Made by a program: the position numbers and the translations under genes
The notes under the pieces: model-generated
Database searches by the model: none
Seen by the model: the letters and a program-made list of their open reading frames with translations, nothing else
Told to the model about the DNA's origin: nothing
Assembly (NCBI GenBank): GCA_902812455.1
Contig: CADDZH010000084.1
Coordinates: 1-23,236 of the forward strand
Origin: Chloroflexota bacterium
GTDB lineage: Bacteria > Chloroflexota > Ktedonobacteria > Ktedonobacterales > Ktedonobacteraceae
DNA: 23,236 bases
Direction of reading: 5' to 3'
Part shown: positions 14,093 to 22,400 of the stretch, in pieces
Position numbering within the stretch: position 1 is the stretch's first letter
Layout: each line of letters begins with the position of its first letter

Positions 14093-15787
14093 TTACCTAT
14101 ACACGTGTCGCTCTGGCTTTTTTAAGGCATCACGACGAGCAGGCAATGGAAATCGCTCAGGGTCTACAGGGATACGGATAATGCTGGCCGAATCACTTTG
14201 TTGAAGTGCCCTTGAAATGGCCTGCTTGATTTCCTCGGCGTTCTTTGCACTGCATGCGTGAACTCCCATGGTTGCCGCAAGCTGGACAAGATCGGGTGAT
14301 TTCAGATTCGTCCCGACATAGTTGGCGTCGTAGAAATACTGCTGGTTGGCCTTTTCAGCTCCCCAGGCACTATTGTCAAAGACGACTGCAATGATGGGGA
14401 TGGCGTACTCAACTGCAGTGAAGAGGGCCGAAAACGACATCGAAAATGCCCCATCGCCCATCAGGGCAACGACCTGCCGATCTGGGGCAGCTAGCTTAGC
14501 ACCGAGCGCAGCTGGCAGCGAGAACCCGACACCTCCAAGCCCCAGCGGCGGAAGTAAGGTACGCGGTTTGCTGTAGGATAACATGCTATAGGCAAATGAT
14601 GGACTGCTGCCGATATCGACGGTGCGAATCGTATCGCTCGGCAATACTTCTGCTAGGGCCGCATAGGCCGCTTCCATGGAAAGCATCCCCTGTCCATCCC
14701 ACTTGCTGTTGTGTGCCATTTCTCGCTGCCATGCCTCCCGCCACGCTTGAACCTGCTGCAAACTGAGCATCGAGTTGCCAGAAGTATTGAACTGAGCGAG
14801 CAGGGCCAGGGCAAATTGTTTTGCGTCAGCAACAATCCCGAGCCTGATGGGATAATTTTTGCCGATCTGTTGCGCATCGTTATTTACTTGAATAATTGCA
14901 GCATGATGCGGGAAGTATGCCTCTCCGTAATATGGTAAAAACGAAAAAGCATCCATACGCGTCCCTAGAGCTAAAACAACATCTGCTCGCTTGAATGCCT
15001 CCATTGCTGCTTTGGAACCGCCGCGACCTAAAGACCCCATATACCATGGATAATCATTTGGCACCGCATCATTATGCCCGTATGTCGTGCAAATCGGAGC
15101 GGAAAGCTGAGAAGCTAGCGCGCACACCTCTTCAGATGCCTGGGCCCAGGCGATACCGCCACCCGCCAAAATAACAGGCGAGTGGGCTTGCTGGAGTAGC
15201 GCTACCGCCTTCTGTACATCTGCAAGGTTCGGCGCGTACGCACTCATCGCCATAAATTGCGATGGCTCCTCGATTTGCACATCTACCACTTCATAAAGGA
15301 AATCTCGCGGAACGTCTATGAACGCTGGGCCAAATGGAGGGTTCAAGGCTTCGCGCATAGCCTGCTGGATAGCTTCTGGGATGCGGTCGGCCCGATTCAC
15401 CAGTTGACTCCACTTGGTAATTGGTTTCATGATATGTACCTGATCGATTTCCTGATACGTTTCAGTGAATATTTGCTTGGAAGTAGGCGACCCGCTGATC
15501 ACAATCAGCGGAGAGCGCGCCCGGTAAGCAGTTGCCACTCCTGTGACCAAGTTTGTGAGCCCTGCGCCATTTTGCACTAAGCACACCGCTGGGTGCCCTG
15601 TCACACGAGCATAAGCATCGGCCATATGACCAGCTACCTGCTCATGACGCACGCCTACGTAATTCAACCCTGCCTGAGGCAGTAAGTCAAAAACCTCCAG
15701 GACGCTCGATCCTACAATACCAAAGACCTGCTGGATACCTGCTTTGAGCAGTGATTGCACAATAGCTTCTCCACCGTTCATTTGCAT
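14093..15787 (-). CDS. Thiamine-diphosphate enzyme resembling sulfoacetaldehyde acetyltransferase (Xsc)
   Basis: I use ATG 15787 because AGGAGGAATATAGT precedes it; the longer frame to 15847 has none. The 564-aa protein has the three ThDP-enzyme domains: N-terminal PYR domain with the activating Glu49 (RHEQ), a middle domain, and the C-terminal PP domain with GDG at 444-446 and Asn472. Three local features recall Xsc: RHEQVAGHMADAYAR, WGAEKANQQYFY (475-486) and the tail RRDALKKP (551-558). Xsc splits sulfoacetaldehyde with phosphate into acetyl phosphate and sulfite. No pta gene is nearby, as often accompanies xsc, so another C-C bond reaction (acetolactate synthase-like or decarboxylase) is possible. 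Glyoxylate carboligase is less likely because it lacks the Glu. It starts one base after the hydrolase stop. Confidence 0.85.
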   Translation of the reverse strand: MQMNGGEAIVQSLLKAGIQQVFGIVGSSVLEVFDLLPQAGLNYVGVRHEQVAGHMADAYARVTGHPAVCLVQNGAGLTNLVTGVATAYRARSPLIVISGSPTSKQIFTETYQEIDQVHIMKPITKWSQLVNRADRIPEAIQQAMREALNPPFGPAFIDVPRDFLYEVVDVQIEEPSQFMAMSAYAPNLADVQKAVALLQQAHSPVILAGGGIAWAQASEEVCALASQLSAPICTTYGHNDAVPNDYPWYMGSLGRGGSKAAMEAFKRADVVLALGTRMDAFSFLPYYGEAYFPHHAAIIQVNNDAQQIGKNYPIRLGIVADAKQFALALLAQFNTSGNSMLSLQQVQAWREAWQREMAHNSKWDGQGMLSMEAAYAALAEVLPSDTIRTVDIGSSPSFAYSMLSYSKPRTLLPPLGLGGVGFSLPAALGAKLAAPDRQVVALMGDGAFSMSFSALFTAVEYAIPIIAVVFDNSAWGAEKANQQYFYDANYVGTNLKSPDLVQLAATMGVHACSAKNAEEIKQAISRALQQSDSASIIRIPVDPERFPLPARRDALKKPERHVYR

Positions 15788-15788
15788 A

Positions 15789-16550
15789 CTATATTCCTCC
15801 TGAATAAAGAATGTTACTTCCATCATACTTAGCAAGAGCCGGTTCATGAGATGGCAAAACGATCGCTTGCCATGCGGCTAGATCAACAAGGGTCTGGCGA
15901 AATTGTTCGGCATTGCTGGCAATGCCGTTAGGGACTGGTGGAACTGCTTGCCAGTTGATCGATAGCGGTACAGTATCTCCTGCCAGAATGATTCGGCGAT
16001 CTCCTTCCTCCAGGAGCAGTCCCTGTGAGCCGGGAGTGTGTCCCGGAAGAGCAAGAATTTGGAGCCCTTTATGCCCCGGCAGGGGAAGCGATCCACGAAC
16101 TTGCGTGAAGCGCTCGCCCACGATGTACTCCGCCGGATGGGCGAGGTAGTCAAAGTACTTGCGGTGGGCCGGCTCTGGCTGCAAGGCGTAGCGAACCTCC
16201 TGGGCTTGGACGAGCACTTCGGCTCGCGGAAACATCATCCAGTTAGCAGCGTGATCCCAGTGCAGATGCGAAAGGATGACCATATCAATGTCGCCTGGAT
16301 CAATGCCCAGTCGCTCGCGCAGTTTTACCACGGGGGCCTCTTGTGGCAGTCGCCGATAATGGGTATGTCGCATGGCATGGGCGATCTCGGGAGGTGTACC
16401 CCCCGTATCGAAGAGCAGCAGGGAGTTGTCCCATTCGATCAACCACATGAACATCGGGCACTGCAATACGTCGTCTGGGGCTGCAGGGGGATAAAATGTT
16501 GCCGTGTTGATCGTGAGCCAGCCCACAACCAATGGCACGAGCCGTTTCAT
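15789..16550 (-). CDS. Metallo-beta-lactamase-fold hydrolase of the AttM/AiiA lactonase type
   Basis: ATG 16550 is chosen: AAGGAGAG lies 6 nt upstream and the ATG overlaps the TGA of the upstream dehydrogenase (ATGA). The 253-aa protein carries the dinuclear metal site: SHLHWDH (His95, His97, Asp99, His100), His171 in GHTPGSQG, Asp192 in AGDT and His235 in SHEP. Known relatives open acyl-homoserine lactones or gamma-butyrolactone. The hydrophobic start (LVPLVVGWL) looks like the first beta-strands of this family rather than a signal peptide. In this operon it probably hydrolyses a lactone or an ester-like intermediate so that the dehydrogenases can act; quorum quenching is a less likely role in a transporter-linked catabolic operon. 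Confidence 0.88.
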   Translation of the reverse strand: MKRLVPLVVGWLTINTATFYPPAAPDDVLQCPMFMWLIEWDNSLLLFDTGGTPPEIAHAMRHTHYRRLPQEAPVVKLRERLGIDPGDIDMVILSHLHWDHAANWMMFPRAEVLVQAQEVRYALQPEPAHRKYFDYLAHPAEYIVGERFTQVRGSLPLPGHKGLQILALPGHTPGSQGLLLEEGDRRIILAGDTVPLSINWQAVPPVPNGIASNAEQFRQTLVDLAAWQAIVLPSHEPALAKYDGSNILYSGGI

Positions 16551-17449
16551 GACGAACTCTCCTTCAAGGAAATATGTGCTGCTTCTTCCCACCAAGCGGC
16601 GATTGCCGCCACATCTCGCTCACCCCATCCTAACAGTTGTAAGCTGCGATAGACCTGCGTCGTCAGTGCTCCCGCGAATAATGGAAGACCCAGTTGAGCT
16701 CCATAGCTGGTAATGAGCGTAAGATCTTTGACGGCGAGATCAATTGCAAAGCCAGGGGCGTAATTACCGGACTTGATATTCGCCTGCCACCTCCGCTCGA
16801 ACGCCTCGCTAAATCCGCTGCCCGTGCGCAGGACGCGGTAGATCGTTTCAGCACGAACGCCTGCTTTGGCACCCAATGCTAAGGCCTCCGCAAGTATTAC
16901 AGTGTTGCCCAAGGACATGAAATTGTTGAGCAACTTCAGCGTGGCTGCTTCCGAGGGCGTCTCGACAAAGTGGATCTCCTTCCCTATTTGCAAAAGATAA
17001 GGGTGTACTTTTTCGAGGATATCTACTTTGCCGCCAGCAATGATGGTCAGCGTGCCCTCTCGTGCGCCCTTTTGACCGCCGATCACAGGGCATTGAATGT
17101 AAGCGATGTCCTGACTCAGTGTGCGATCAAAAACCTTCTCTGCAGTCCCAGGATCGATGGTGCTGGTATCGACGATGATGGTACCTGCAGCTAAGCAACT
17201 CGCTAAAGCATCAATCACGGAGATCACGTGTCGTGGATCCGGCAGCGAGAGGAAGACGATCGGGCACCGCTTGCCTATGGCATCTATATTCTCAGCTCGC
17301 TCGATAGAGGGATCAACTTCCTGCCACACGGCTGCATTCATATCGTATCCCAGAAGCTGCCCCCCTGCTGCCTTGCTGAGGTGGGAGGCCATTTGACGGC
17401 CCATCACACCCAATCCCACAAATCCGATCGGCAACAGTTGTAGATTCAT
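16547..17449 (-). CDS. NAD(P)-dependent beta-hydroxyacid dehydrogenase (HIBADH/GLYR family), paralogue 1
   Basis: The 300-aa product has the dinucleotide loop GLGVMG (12-17), IIVDTSTIDP (91-100), CPVIGGQKGAREGTLTIIAGG (from 120) and Lys172 (LKLLNN) as catalytic lysine. The family interconverts hydroxy acids and semialdehydes with NAD(P). Its start codon overlaps the stop of the transporter gene (ATGA), and its own stop overlaps the hydrolase start in the same way, so the three are translationally coupled. Neighbours suggest it handles an imported or lactone-derived hydroxy acid. The exact substrate is unknown. Confidence 0.9.
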   Translation of the reverse strand: MNLQLLPIGFVGLGVMGRQMASHLSKAAGGQLLGYDMNAAVWQEVDPSIERAENIDAIGKRCPIVFLSLPDPRHVISVIDALASCLAAGTIIVDTSTIDPGTAEKVFDRTLSQDIAYIQCPVIGGQKGAREGTLTIIAGGKVDILEKVHPYLLQIGKEIHFVETPSEAATLKLLNNFMSLGNTVILAEALALGAKAGVRAETIYRVLRTGSGFSEAFERRWQANIKSGNYAPGFAIDLAVKDLTLITSYGAQLGLPLFAGALTTQVYRSLQLLGWGERDVAAIAAWWEEAAHISLKESSS

Positions 17450-18858
17450 TTCCCGGCCTCCTGTCCCCTTGCAGCTGTAGACGATGGAAATTGGGGCTGG
17501 TCAGCAAAAAGTTCCTCCAAGGAGCGCCCCTTGGTCTCCCTGCCGAATATCAGCATGGCAATGAAGGCGATGAAGGCGTCAGCAAAGAAGAAAAGCATCG
17601 TCCCCTGGAGGCCTACGGACTTTAGTAACAAAGGCAGAAGCAAGATGCCTACAATCGAGCCCAGCCTCCCCATCGCAGCGGCAAAGCCTGTGCCCAGGGA
17701 ACGGATTTCTGTCGGAAAGACTTCCGGCGCGACCACACCGACCAACCCTGCCGGTCCAATCCAGGCCGAGAGCTGGAAAATACTGAAGAGAATCACAAGT
17801 ATACCAAAGACCAGAGAGTGAGCGATCAACGCAATGGCGAGGTCTACGGCAGCGAGCAAGCCAAATCCCAAGGCTGCCAGTGTTTTGCGGCCCGCCTTGT
17901 CAACGCTGAAATACATGATCACCGAGCCAATCACTGCAAAGACTGCGACGATCATGCCGCCGAGCAATGAGTTGGTTGCGGTGAATCCCAACGTTTTAAA
18001 GATGAAGGGGGTAAAGTACCCAATGCCATAGGTGTTGACGGTGATGCAGAACCACATGAAAACGATATAGAGTGTTCTGCGCGTCTGTGCAGGTGAACGG
18101 AACAGGTCACCAAAACGGGCCAATTTGCGAGGAACTGAGGACCGAACAGTCGCAGTCTCGGTCTCGCCTGAAGCCCCAATGGCCAAGCCTACTGAACGAT
18201 TTGCCTCTTCTACGCGCCCCTTAGCCAACAACCAGCGAGGGGTTTCAGGTAAGGCGTGGCGGCCAATAATCACGATGATGACCGGAATAACAGATAACAA
18301 GAATAGCACACGCCATGTCTCACCTGCGAATACCGGGTTTAACAGATAACTAACGGCATAGGTAAGCAGGCTGGCAATTGTCCACATGATCCAGGTGCTA
18401 GCGTTGAGCCTGCCACGTGCATGCCGAGGGGCAAATTCTGCAATGATGGTGAAACTGAGCGCTTGGTCAGCACCGATGGCCAGACCCAGCCCAACGCGGG
18501 ATGCAACCAACATACTATAATTTATAGCAAAGCCACTAAGGACTGCGAACAGACCGTAGATGAGCATATCCCACATGTACATGAATTTACGACCGAGCCG
18601 ATCCGCCAAGTAGCCAGTTCCCCAGGCTCCGATAAACGTTCCAACATATGTGGAGACACTCAAGAGGGAGACCTGGGCCGCGTTCAGCTTGAAATAAGGC
18701 ACCAGGAAGATGAGCGCAGAGGCGATATTCGTGAAGTCGTACCCCTCCAAGAATACACCCATGCCAGATAGAACTGTTACCGCGCGATGAAATTTGTTGA
18801 CAGGTGCCAAGTCCAAATCGTGGAGTTTTTGAAGCTCGTAGTTATCCTGTACAGCCAT
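17446..18858 (-). CDS. MFS transporter, sugar-porter-like subfamily
   Basis: The 470-aa protein has twelve hydrophobic segments and the MFS landmark loops: GYLADRLGRK between TM2 and TM3, RGR after TM4, LPETPRWLLAKGR after TM6 and RETKGRSLEE after TM12. The PETPRWL and ETKG motifs point to the sugar/other-solute porter group, which also includes carriers for aromatic and organic acids (for example GYDFTNIASA in TM1 resembles acid carriers with a conserved Asp). It probably imports the operon's substrate by proton symport across the inner membrane. It is the first gene of the operon and is transcribed away from lysR. Confidence 0.92.
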   Translation of the reverse strand: MAVQDNYELQKLHDLDLAPVNKFHRAVTVLSGMGVFLEGYDFTNIASALIFLVPYFKLNAAQVSLLSVSTYVGTFIGAWGTGYLADRLGRKFMYMWDMLIYGLFAVLSGFAINYSMLVASRVGLGLAIGADQALSFTIIAEFAPRHARGRLNASTWIMWTIASLLTYAVSYLLNPVFAGETWRVLFLLSVIPVIIVIIGRHALPETPRWLLAKGRVEEANRSVGLAIGASGETETATVRSSVPRKLARFGDLFRSPAQTRRTLYIVFMWFCITVNTYGIGYFTPFIFKTLGFTATNSLLGGMIVAVFAVIGSVIMYFSVDKAGRKTLAALGFGLLAAVDLAIALIAHSLVFGILVILFSIFQLSAWIGPAGLVGVVAPEVFPTEIRSLGTGFAAAMGRLGSIVGILLLPLLLKSVGLQGTMLFFFADAFIAFIAMLIFGRETKGRSLEELFADQPQFPSSTAARGQEAGK

Positions 18859-19009
18859 GCTGCTTTACCTCCTGGGAAAATCCAACTTTCACTAATTCCG
18901 CCAACATGCTCTGCACACCTTAGTAGTCATCCTGGCTATTCTACTCACGTTTTCCGCTAGTGTTTATAGAGTTGCTACTGATCCATGATGTGCTATCATT
19001 TGTGCTACT

Positions 19010-19017
19010 AGTATAAT
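19010..19017. promoter_or_regulatory. Overlapping divergent -10 boxes for lysR and the catabolic operon
   Basis: On the plus strand TATAAT (19012-19017) is a perfect -10 for lysR, with start near 19024. On the minus strand TATACT (19015-19010) is a -10 for the operon, with start near 19003. The two overlap, so RNA polymerase can occupy only one at a time. Neither has a good -35 hexamer, which fits activator dependence. Confidence 0.5.
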
Positions 19018-19056
19018 GAGTTTTGACCGGGATTCCGCTGAGCAAAACCTAATCAT

Positions 19057-19075
19057 TGATAGGCAAAACCTATCA
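19057..19075. promoter_or_regulatory. LysR-type operator (T-N11-A palindrome)
   Basis: TGATAGGCAAAACCTATCA is a perfect 7-bp inverted repeat with a 5-nt spacer and contains T-N11-A (19060-19072). Its centre is about 63 bases upstream of the predicted operon start, the normal recognition position for LysR activators, and it lies in the lysR leader, 19 nt before the lysR ATG, where binding would repress lysR. A partly overlapping half-site pair, CCTAATC/GATAGG, lies just upstream. Confidence 0.65.
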
Positions 19076-19094
19076 AGACAAGAGGGATATTATC

Positions 19095-19991
19095 ATGCAA
19101 CTACGTCAGCTTGAATACATTGATGCTATCATTTGCTGGGGCACTATCCGCGAGGCAGCCAGACAATTATTTATTAGCGAGGCTTCCATCAGCCAGCAGA
19201 TTCATGAACTCGAAGACGAGTTTCGCCTGCAGCTCTTTGAGCGCAAAGGGCACAGCTTGCAATTGACCGCCGAAGGACAGGAGTTGCTGCCCTCTATTCG
19301 CAAGGTGCTCTATACGGTACAGGAACTCCAGAAGAATGTTTCCGAGATGAGGGACATAACGAGCGGTTCAATACGATTGGGTGCTGTCCCTTCCAGCGCC
19401 GCTACCCTCATTCCGTCAGTCGTGGCGAGTTGCCGCAAGATGTTTCCCCAGGTATCCTTGGAAGTGCATGAGCGAGGGACTTATGAACTCCTAGAGCAGG
19501 TGCGTGCCGGCTTACTCGATATCGCCTTTATTGTTCAGTCAGAGAGAGTTGCACTTGATCTTGAGGATTTGACCATCGAGACCTTGTTGAAGGGGCATCT
19601 GTTGGCTGTAGCATCCGAGACGCACAGGCTGACAAAAAAGCCTTCGGTCTCTCTTCTTGATCTGACTAACGAGCAACTGATTTTATACCGGCACGGATAT
19701 TTGGCGCGTGAACTGGTGCTTGACGTGTTAGGTCCGCAGGCTCACCGCAACATTGTGTATTCGACTGATAACACCGAGTCTGCGCGGAAAATGATCCGCG
19801 CAGGCTTCGGTATTTGTTTTCTGCCGGATTTTATGATCGCCTCCTGGGATTTCTATGAACGAAAGGGCTTGTCTATTCTGAATGTAGATCAAACACCTTT
19901 CTCTCTTGAACTGTCTTGTGTCTACATGTCCAATCGCTATCGCTCCAGGCTACTAGCAAACTATATCAAGGGCGTAATTGCAAAGATATGA
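19095..19991 (+). CDS. LysR-family transcriptional regulator
   Basis: I use ATG 19095 (MQLRQLEYIDAIICWGTIREAARQL): it is where LysR proteins normally begin, and the in-frame codon at 19056 would place the operator inside the gene. The 298-aa product has an N-terminal winged HTH (residues 1-60: AARQLFISEASISQQIHELED) and a periplasmic-binding-type effector domain (about 90-295; GSIRLGAVPSSAATLIP marks its start). It is divergent from the catabolic operon and has a T-N11-A site between them, so it is most likely its activator, responding to the substrate or an intermediate. Confidence 0.93.
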   Translation: MQLRQLEYIDAIICWGTIREAARQLFISEASISQQIHELEDEFRLQLFERKGHSLQLTAEGQELLPSIRKVLYTVQELQKNVSEMRDITSGSIRLGAVPSSAATLIPSVVASCRKMFPQVSLEVHERGTYELLEQVRAGLLDIAFIVQSERVALDLEDLTIETLLKGHLLAVASETHRLTKKPSVSLLDLTNEQLILYRHGYLARELVLDVLGPQAHRNIVYSTDNTESARKMIRAGFGICFLPDFMIASWDFYERKGLSILNVDQTPFSLELSCVYMSNRYRSRLLANYIKGVIAKI

Positions 19992-20085
19992 GCCCTCCAA
20001 CCAAAGGTTAGAAGTCTTTCACAAAGCTCATGTGTTCTATGAAGTTATTAACTACTCTTCACTTTAGCTTGTCTTGCAGGGGGGC

Positions 20086-20349
20086 TTACCGATACTTTGT
20101 TGACTTAGGATCTAGACACAAGCAAGAGCGATCCATCTCTGCCGAGGATCGCGCTGTACTGATCCCTCGGCTGACCAGGCTTTCCACCTTCCTGAGGCGA
20201 TTCTCCGGTAACAGCTTGGTGACCTGCGCGACAAACTGCTCGAGCGTCGCTCCCAACTCGGCCACCGGTATCTTGGCAAGTAGCTCATTTTGCGTTATTG
20301 TGCTTATAACTTGCTCCTTCGCTCTGCAAGAGGCGACTTGTTTCATCAC
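20086..20349 (-). pseudogene. N-terminal remnant of a transposase (probable)
   Basis: The frame encodes NELLAKIPVAELGATLEQFV followed by AQVTKLLPENRLRKVESLVSRGI. From memory this matches the opening of a transposase group frequent in Ktedonobacteria (forms like IPVTELGPTLEQF and LLPERRL). After about residue 62 the likeness stops and the sequence turns into low-complexity nonsense, so the catalytic part is lost. A 6-bp hairpin GGTTCC/GGAACC with a TTTT loop (20370-20385) lies just upstream. Family assignment is tentative. Confidence 0.45.
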
Positions 20350-20427
20350 TTCTTTTCATAGCCGAAGGAGGTTCCTTTTGGAACCCTTTCACTTATGCGT
20401 AATCAGCAGGATTTGGAGGCCGTGTCA

Positions 20428-20486
20428 ACTCACATGAAAATGTTACCGAAGAGTAACAGTTCACTCACATGAAAATGTTACCGAAG
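20428..20486. repeat. Two tandem 24-bp direct repeats, likely insertion-sequence end
   Basis: An identical 24-bp unit beginning ACTCACATGAAAATGTTACC lies at 20428-20451 and 20463-20486, with a 35-bp period. Spaced repeats of this sort are typical transposase binding sites at the ends of IS21- or rve-type elements. They sit about 80 nt past the stop of the transposase fragment at 20565-20936 and probably mark that element's 3' end. Confidence 0.6.
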
Positions 20487-20519
20487 CCGATCTCCTCCTT
20501 TCTGCTGGTAGACTTGCCC

Positions 20520-20565
20520 AAGGCAGGGACACAGGCAGGCGCGCGCCTGCCTGTGCCCCTGCCTT
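20520..20565. terminator. 46-bp near-perfect palindrome after the transposase fragment
   Basis: Two 23-nt arms pair with one A-C mismatch around the centre GCGCGC. It starts at the last base of the transposase fragment stop codon (minus strand), so it may terminate its transcript. No T-tract follows. A structural role in the element end is also possible. Confidence 0.6.
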
Positions 20566-20936
20566 CATGCCGCGTTGTCCGGCTGGGTGGTCGCGCTCTG
20601 CCATAAGGCGTCCAAGTGGCGAGAGATGTTCTGGCGCAACTGGGCCGGATTGGTCTGTTCGTAGAGGTACTGCAAGCGCGCTTGCTGCTCTTGGCTGAGC
20701 ACCCCGCTGGCCAGCAGGCGCTCATAGGGCGTCTTGGCCGTATCCCACGTGCGCCGCACTTTGTCCCCGACGGGTGTTTTCTCGCACAGGTGGAGCACTG
20801 GCTGAAAGAGATTGGAGTAGAGATCCATCTGCTCATAGAGCGCGCCCAGGGCAGCAATCTGCTCAGGCGTATCCAGGCGCAGGTCACCGATGTCATCGTG
20901 TCTATGTCTAGGTGCGCAGCATACTCTCTGGAGCAA
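20565..20936 (-). pseudogene. C-terminal fragment of an rve-type (integrase-core) transposase
   Basis: The ~123-aa frame contains LYSNLFQPVLHLCEKTPVGDKV, TAKTPYERLLASGVLSQEQQ and NPAQLRQNISRHLDALWQ. This is the characteristic tail of DDE transposases with an integrase core (FQP...K...TPYxRLL...L). The catalytic core upstream is missing: the frame hits a stop at 20949-20951 and no homologous sequence follows. With the hairpin and the 24-bp repeats it forms the surviving right-hand third of one insertion sequence. It is not functional. Confidence 0.75.
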
Positions 20937-21170
20937 CTCCCTGAAAGGTTATGAACCAAGGTCAACTCTTGATTGAGAGACTGACGCATATCTTCGCCAG
21001 TTTTGACCCATGACGCATAAAGGCCCGTCTCGTTCTTTGGAGAGAAAATTCCTCCGAGAAAAACGATAACAACGCACTCTCTCAAAGGAATTTGGTGGCG
21101 TCAGTATCATCTTCTTTAGAAGCTCCAGCAATAACGGAACAACGAAAAGAACGTGGGTGGAGATGGTCAC

Positions 21171-22400
21171 GTGGACGAGGCAAGCGTAACCCTCAGAATG
21201 ATAGCCGCCGATATACCGGATCGGGGACGCATGTATTACCTGATCAACGACAACTACGACTTCATCCTTGACGCTAAAGAGTTTCTCGATTGGAAAGCGG
21301 CAACAAATCGCGCTCCGGCGACGATGAAGGCATATTGCTCCCGGCTGTTGTGGTATTACCGCTTTCTCGCACAACGCAAGCTGAGCGTCCTGGAAGCAAC
21401 GCCGTCCGACCTCACGGAATTCGTGATCTGGCTCTGCAACCCCTACCGGGATACAACGACTGTTTCCGTCATTCATCAAGCCAGTCCTCTCACAGCGACG
21501 AGCGTGAATCTCATTCTCCAGGTGATCGGGGCTTTCTACCACTTTCTCGTGCGTCGTGGGAAGCTCTCGGAATCCCCTGTCCGCTACGTAGACGTTCCCA
21601 GAGGGAAATGGCTGACAGAACGTGATCTGCTGGCTCACACTCGCCGAGGGCGAGCAGTAGTCCAACGGATGGAGTTGAAGCTCAAAGAACCAGACCGGCT
21701 CCCGCCTACCGTCTCAGAGCCAGATTTCCAGACCTTCCTTGACAGCATTCACCTGGGGGAAACCCCGAATGGTGATCCTCTGGGCTTTCGTGGCCGCCTG
21801 TTGTGCCTCATGCTCAAGGAGGGAGGCTTCCGCATCGGGGAGCTGCTTGGCATGAGAATGGAAGACCTCGAATTTGGCAAACAGGGCGTTCATGTTCGTT
21901 TTCGCCCGGACAATGAAAATGGGGCACGAGCCAAGGCCGGATATGGCAATGATCGCTTTGTCCATTTGCCGCCCGATGTGCTGGGCCTGCTCGATGTCTA
22001 CATTACGGAGATCTGGATTGAGGCAAATCCCGGCACCGATCATCTCTGGATCGTGCTCAACAAGCGCGCGAAGAACCGCGAAGGGCAGTCAACCTACGGA
22101 ACTGCGCTCAGTGTCGCCGCTGTGGAGAAGATTTTTCAACATTACTCCGGGAAATCCGGTGTGATCTTGCACCCACACGTGTTGAGACACACGCACGCCA
22201 TAGCCCTCGTCCGTTCCTACCTGCAAGGTGGCGAGCCAGTTGATTGGAAGTTCATCCAGGAGCGGCTTGGCCATGCCAGTGTGGTGACCACGATGCAGAC
22301 GTATACCCATTTGACCAATGAAGATCGCAAGTGGGCCTACGATCGTTATCAGCAGAGGAGAGCAGAGCGTGCAGCACAACGCACAAAGAAACAATTGTGA
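21171..22400 (+). CDS. tnpA: Tyrosine recombinase, Tn554 TnpA-type
   Basis: The frame opens at GTG 21153; I prefer GTG 21171 because GGTGGAG lies 8 nt upstream, giving 409 aa, but 21198 (ATG) is possible. Residues numbered from 21171: an N-terminal core-binding domain (YYLINDNYDFILDAKEFLDW, then NRAPATMKAYCSRL), and a catalytic domain with Arg221 (GGFRIGE), Lys255, His336-x-x-Arg339 (HVLRHTHA), His368 (GHAS) and the nucleophile Tyr378 (QTYTHL). All six catalytic residues are present, so it should be active. The beginning resembles TnpA of Tn554-family transposons, which work with TnpB and TnpC to move to a specific site. The next gene overlaps its 3' end, as in those transposons. Confidence 0.88.
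   Translation: MDEASVTLRMIAADIPDRGRMYYLINDNYDFILDAKEFLDWKAATNRAPATMKAYCSRLLWYYRFLAQRKLSVLEATPSDLTEFVIWLCNPYRDTTTVSVIHQASPLTATSVNLILQVIGAFYHFLVRRGKLSESPVRYVDVPRGKWLTERDLLAHTRRGRAVVQRMELKLKEPDRLPPTVSEPDFQTFLDSIHLGETPNGDPLGFRGRLLCLMLKEGGFRIGELLGMRMEDLEFGKQGVHVRFRPDNENGARAKAGYGNDRFVHLPPDVLGLLDVYITEIWIEANPGTDHLWIVLNKRAKNREGQSTYGTALSVAAVEKIFQHYSGKSGVILHPHVLRHTHAIALVRSYLQGGEPVDWKFIQERLGHASVVTTMQTYTHLTNEDRKWAYDRYQQRRAERAAQRTKKQL

Noticed and set aside
14093..15787. Glyoxylate carboligase, which with a HIBADH-type tartronate semialdehyde reductase would make a glyoxylate pathway
   Set aside because: Glyoxylate carboligase lacks the activating glutamate, whereas Glu49 is present here, and the WGAEK and RRDALKKP segments fit Xsc-like proteins better.
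20428..20486. Possible CRISPR array from two identical 24-bp repeats
   Set aside because: Only two units with an 11-nt gap, no cas genes, and position at the end of a transposase fragment fits an insertion-sequence end.
20465..21085. 206-codon minus-strand frame over the transposase fragment
   Set aside because: Its Arg/Ser-rich translation is out of frame with the recognisable transposase tail at 20565-20936.
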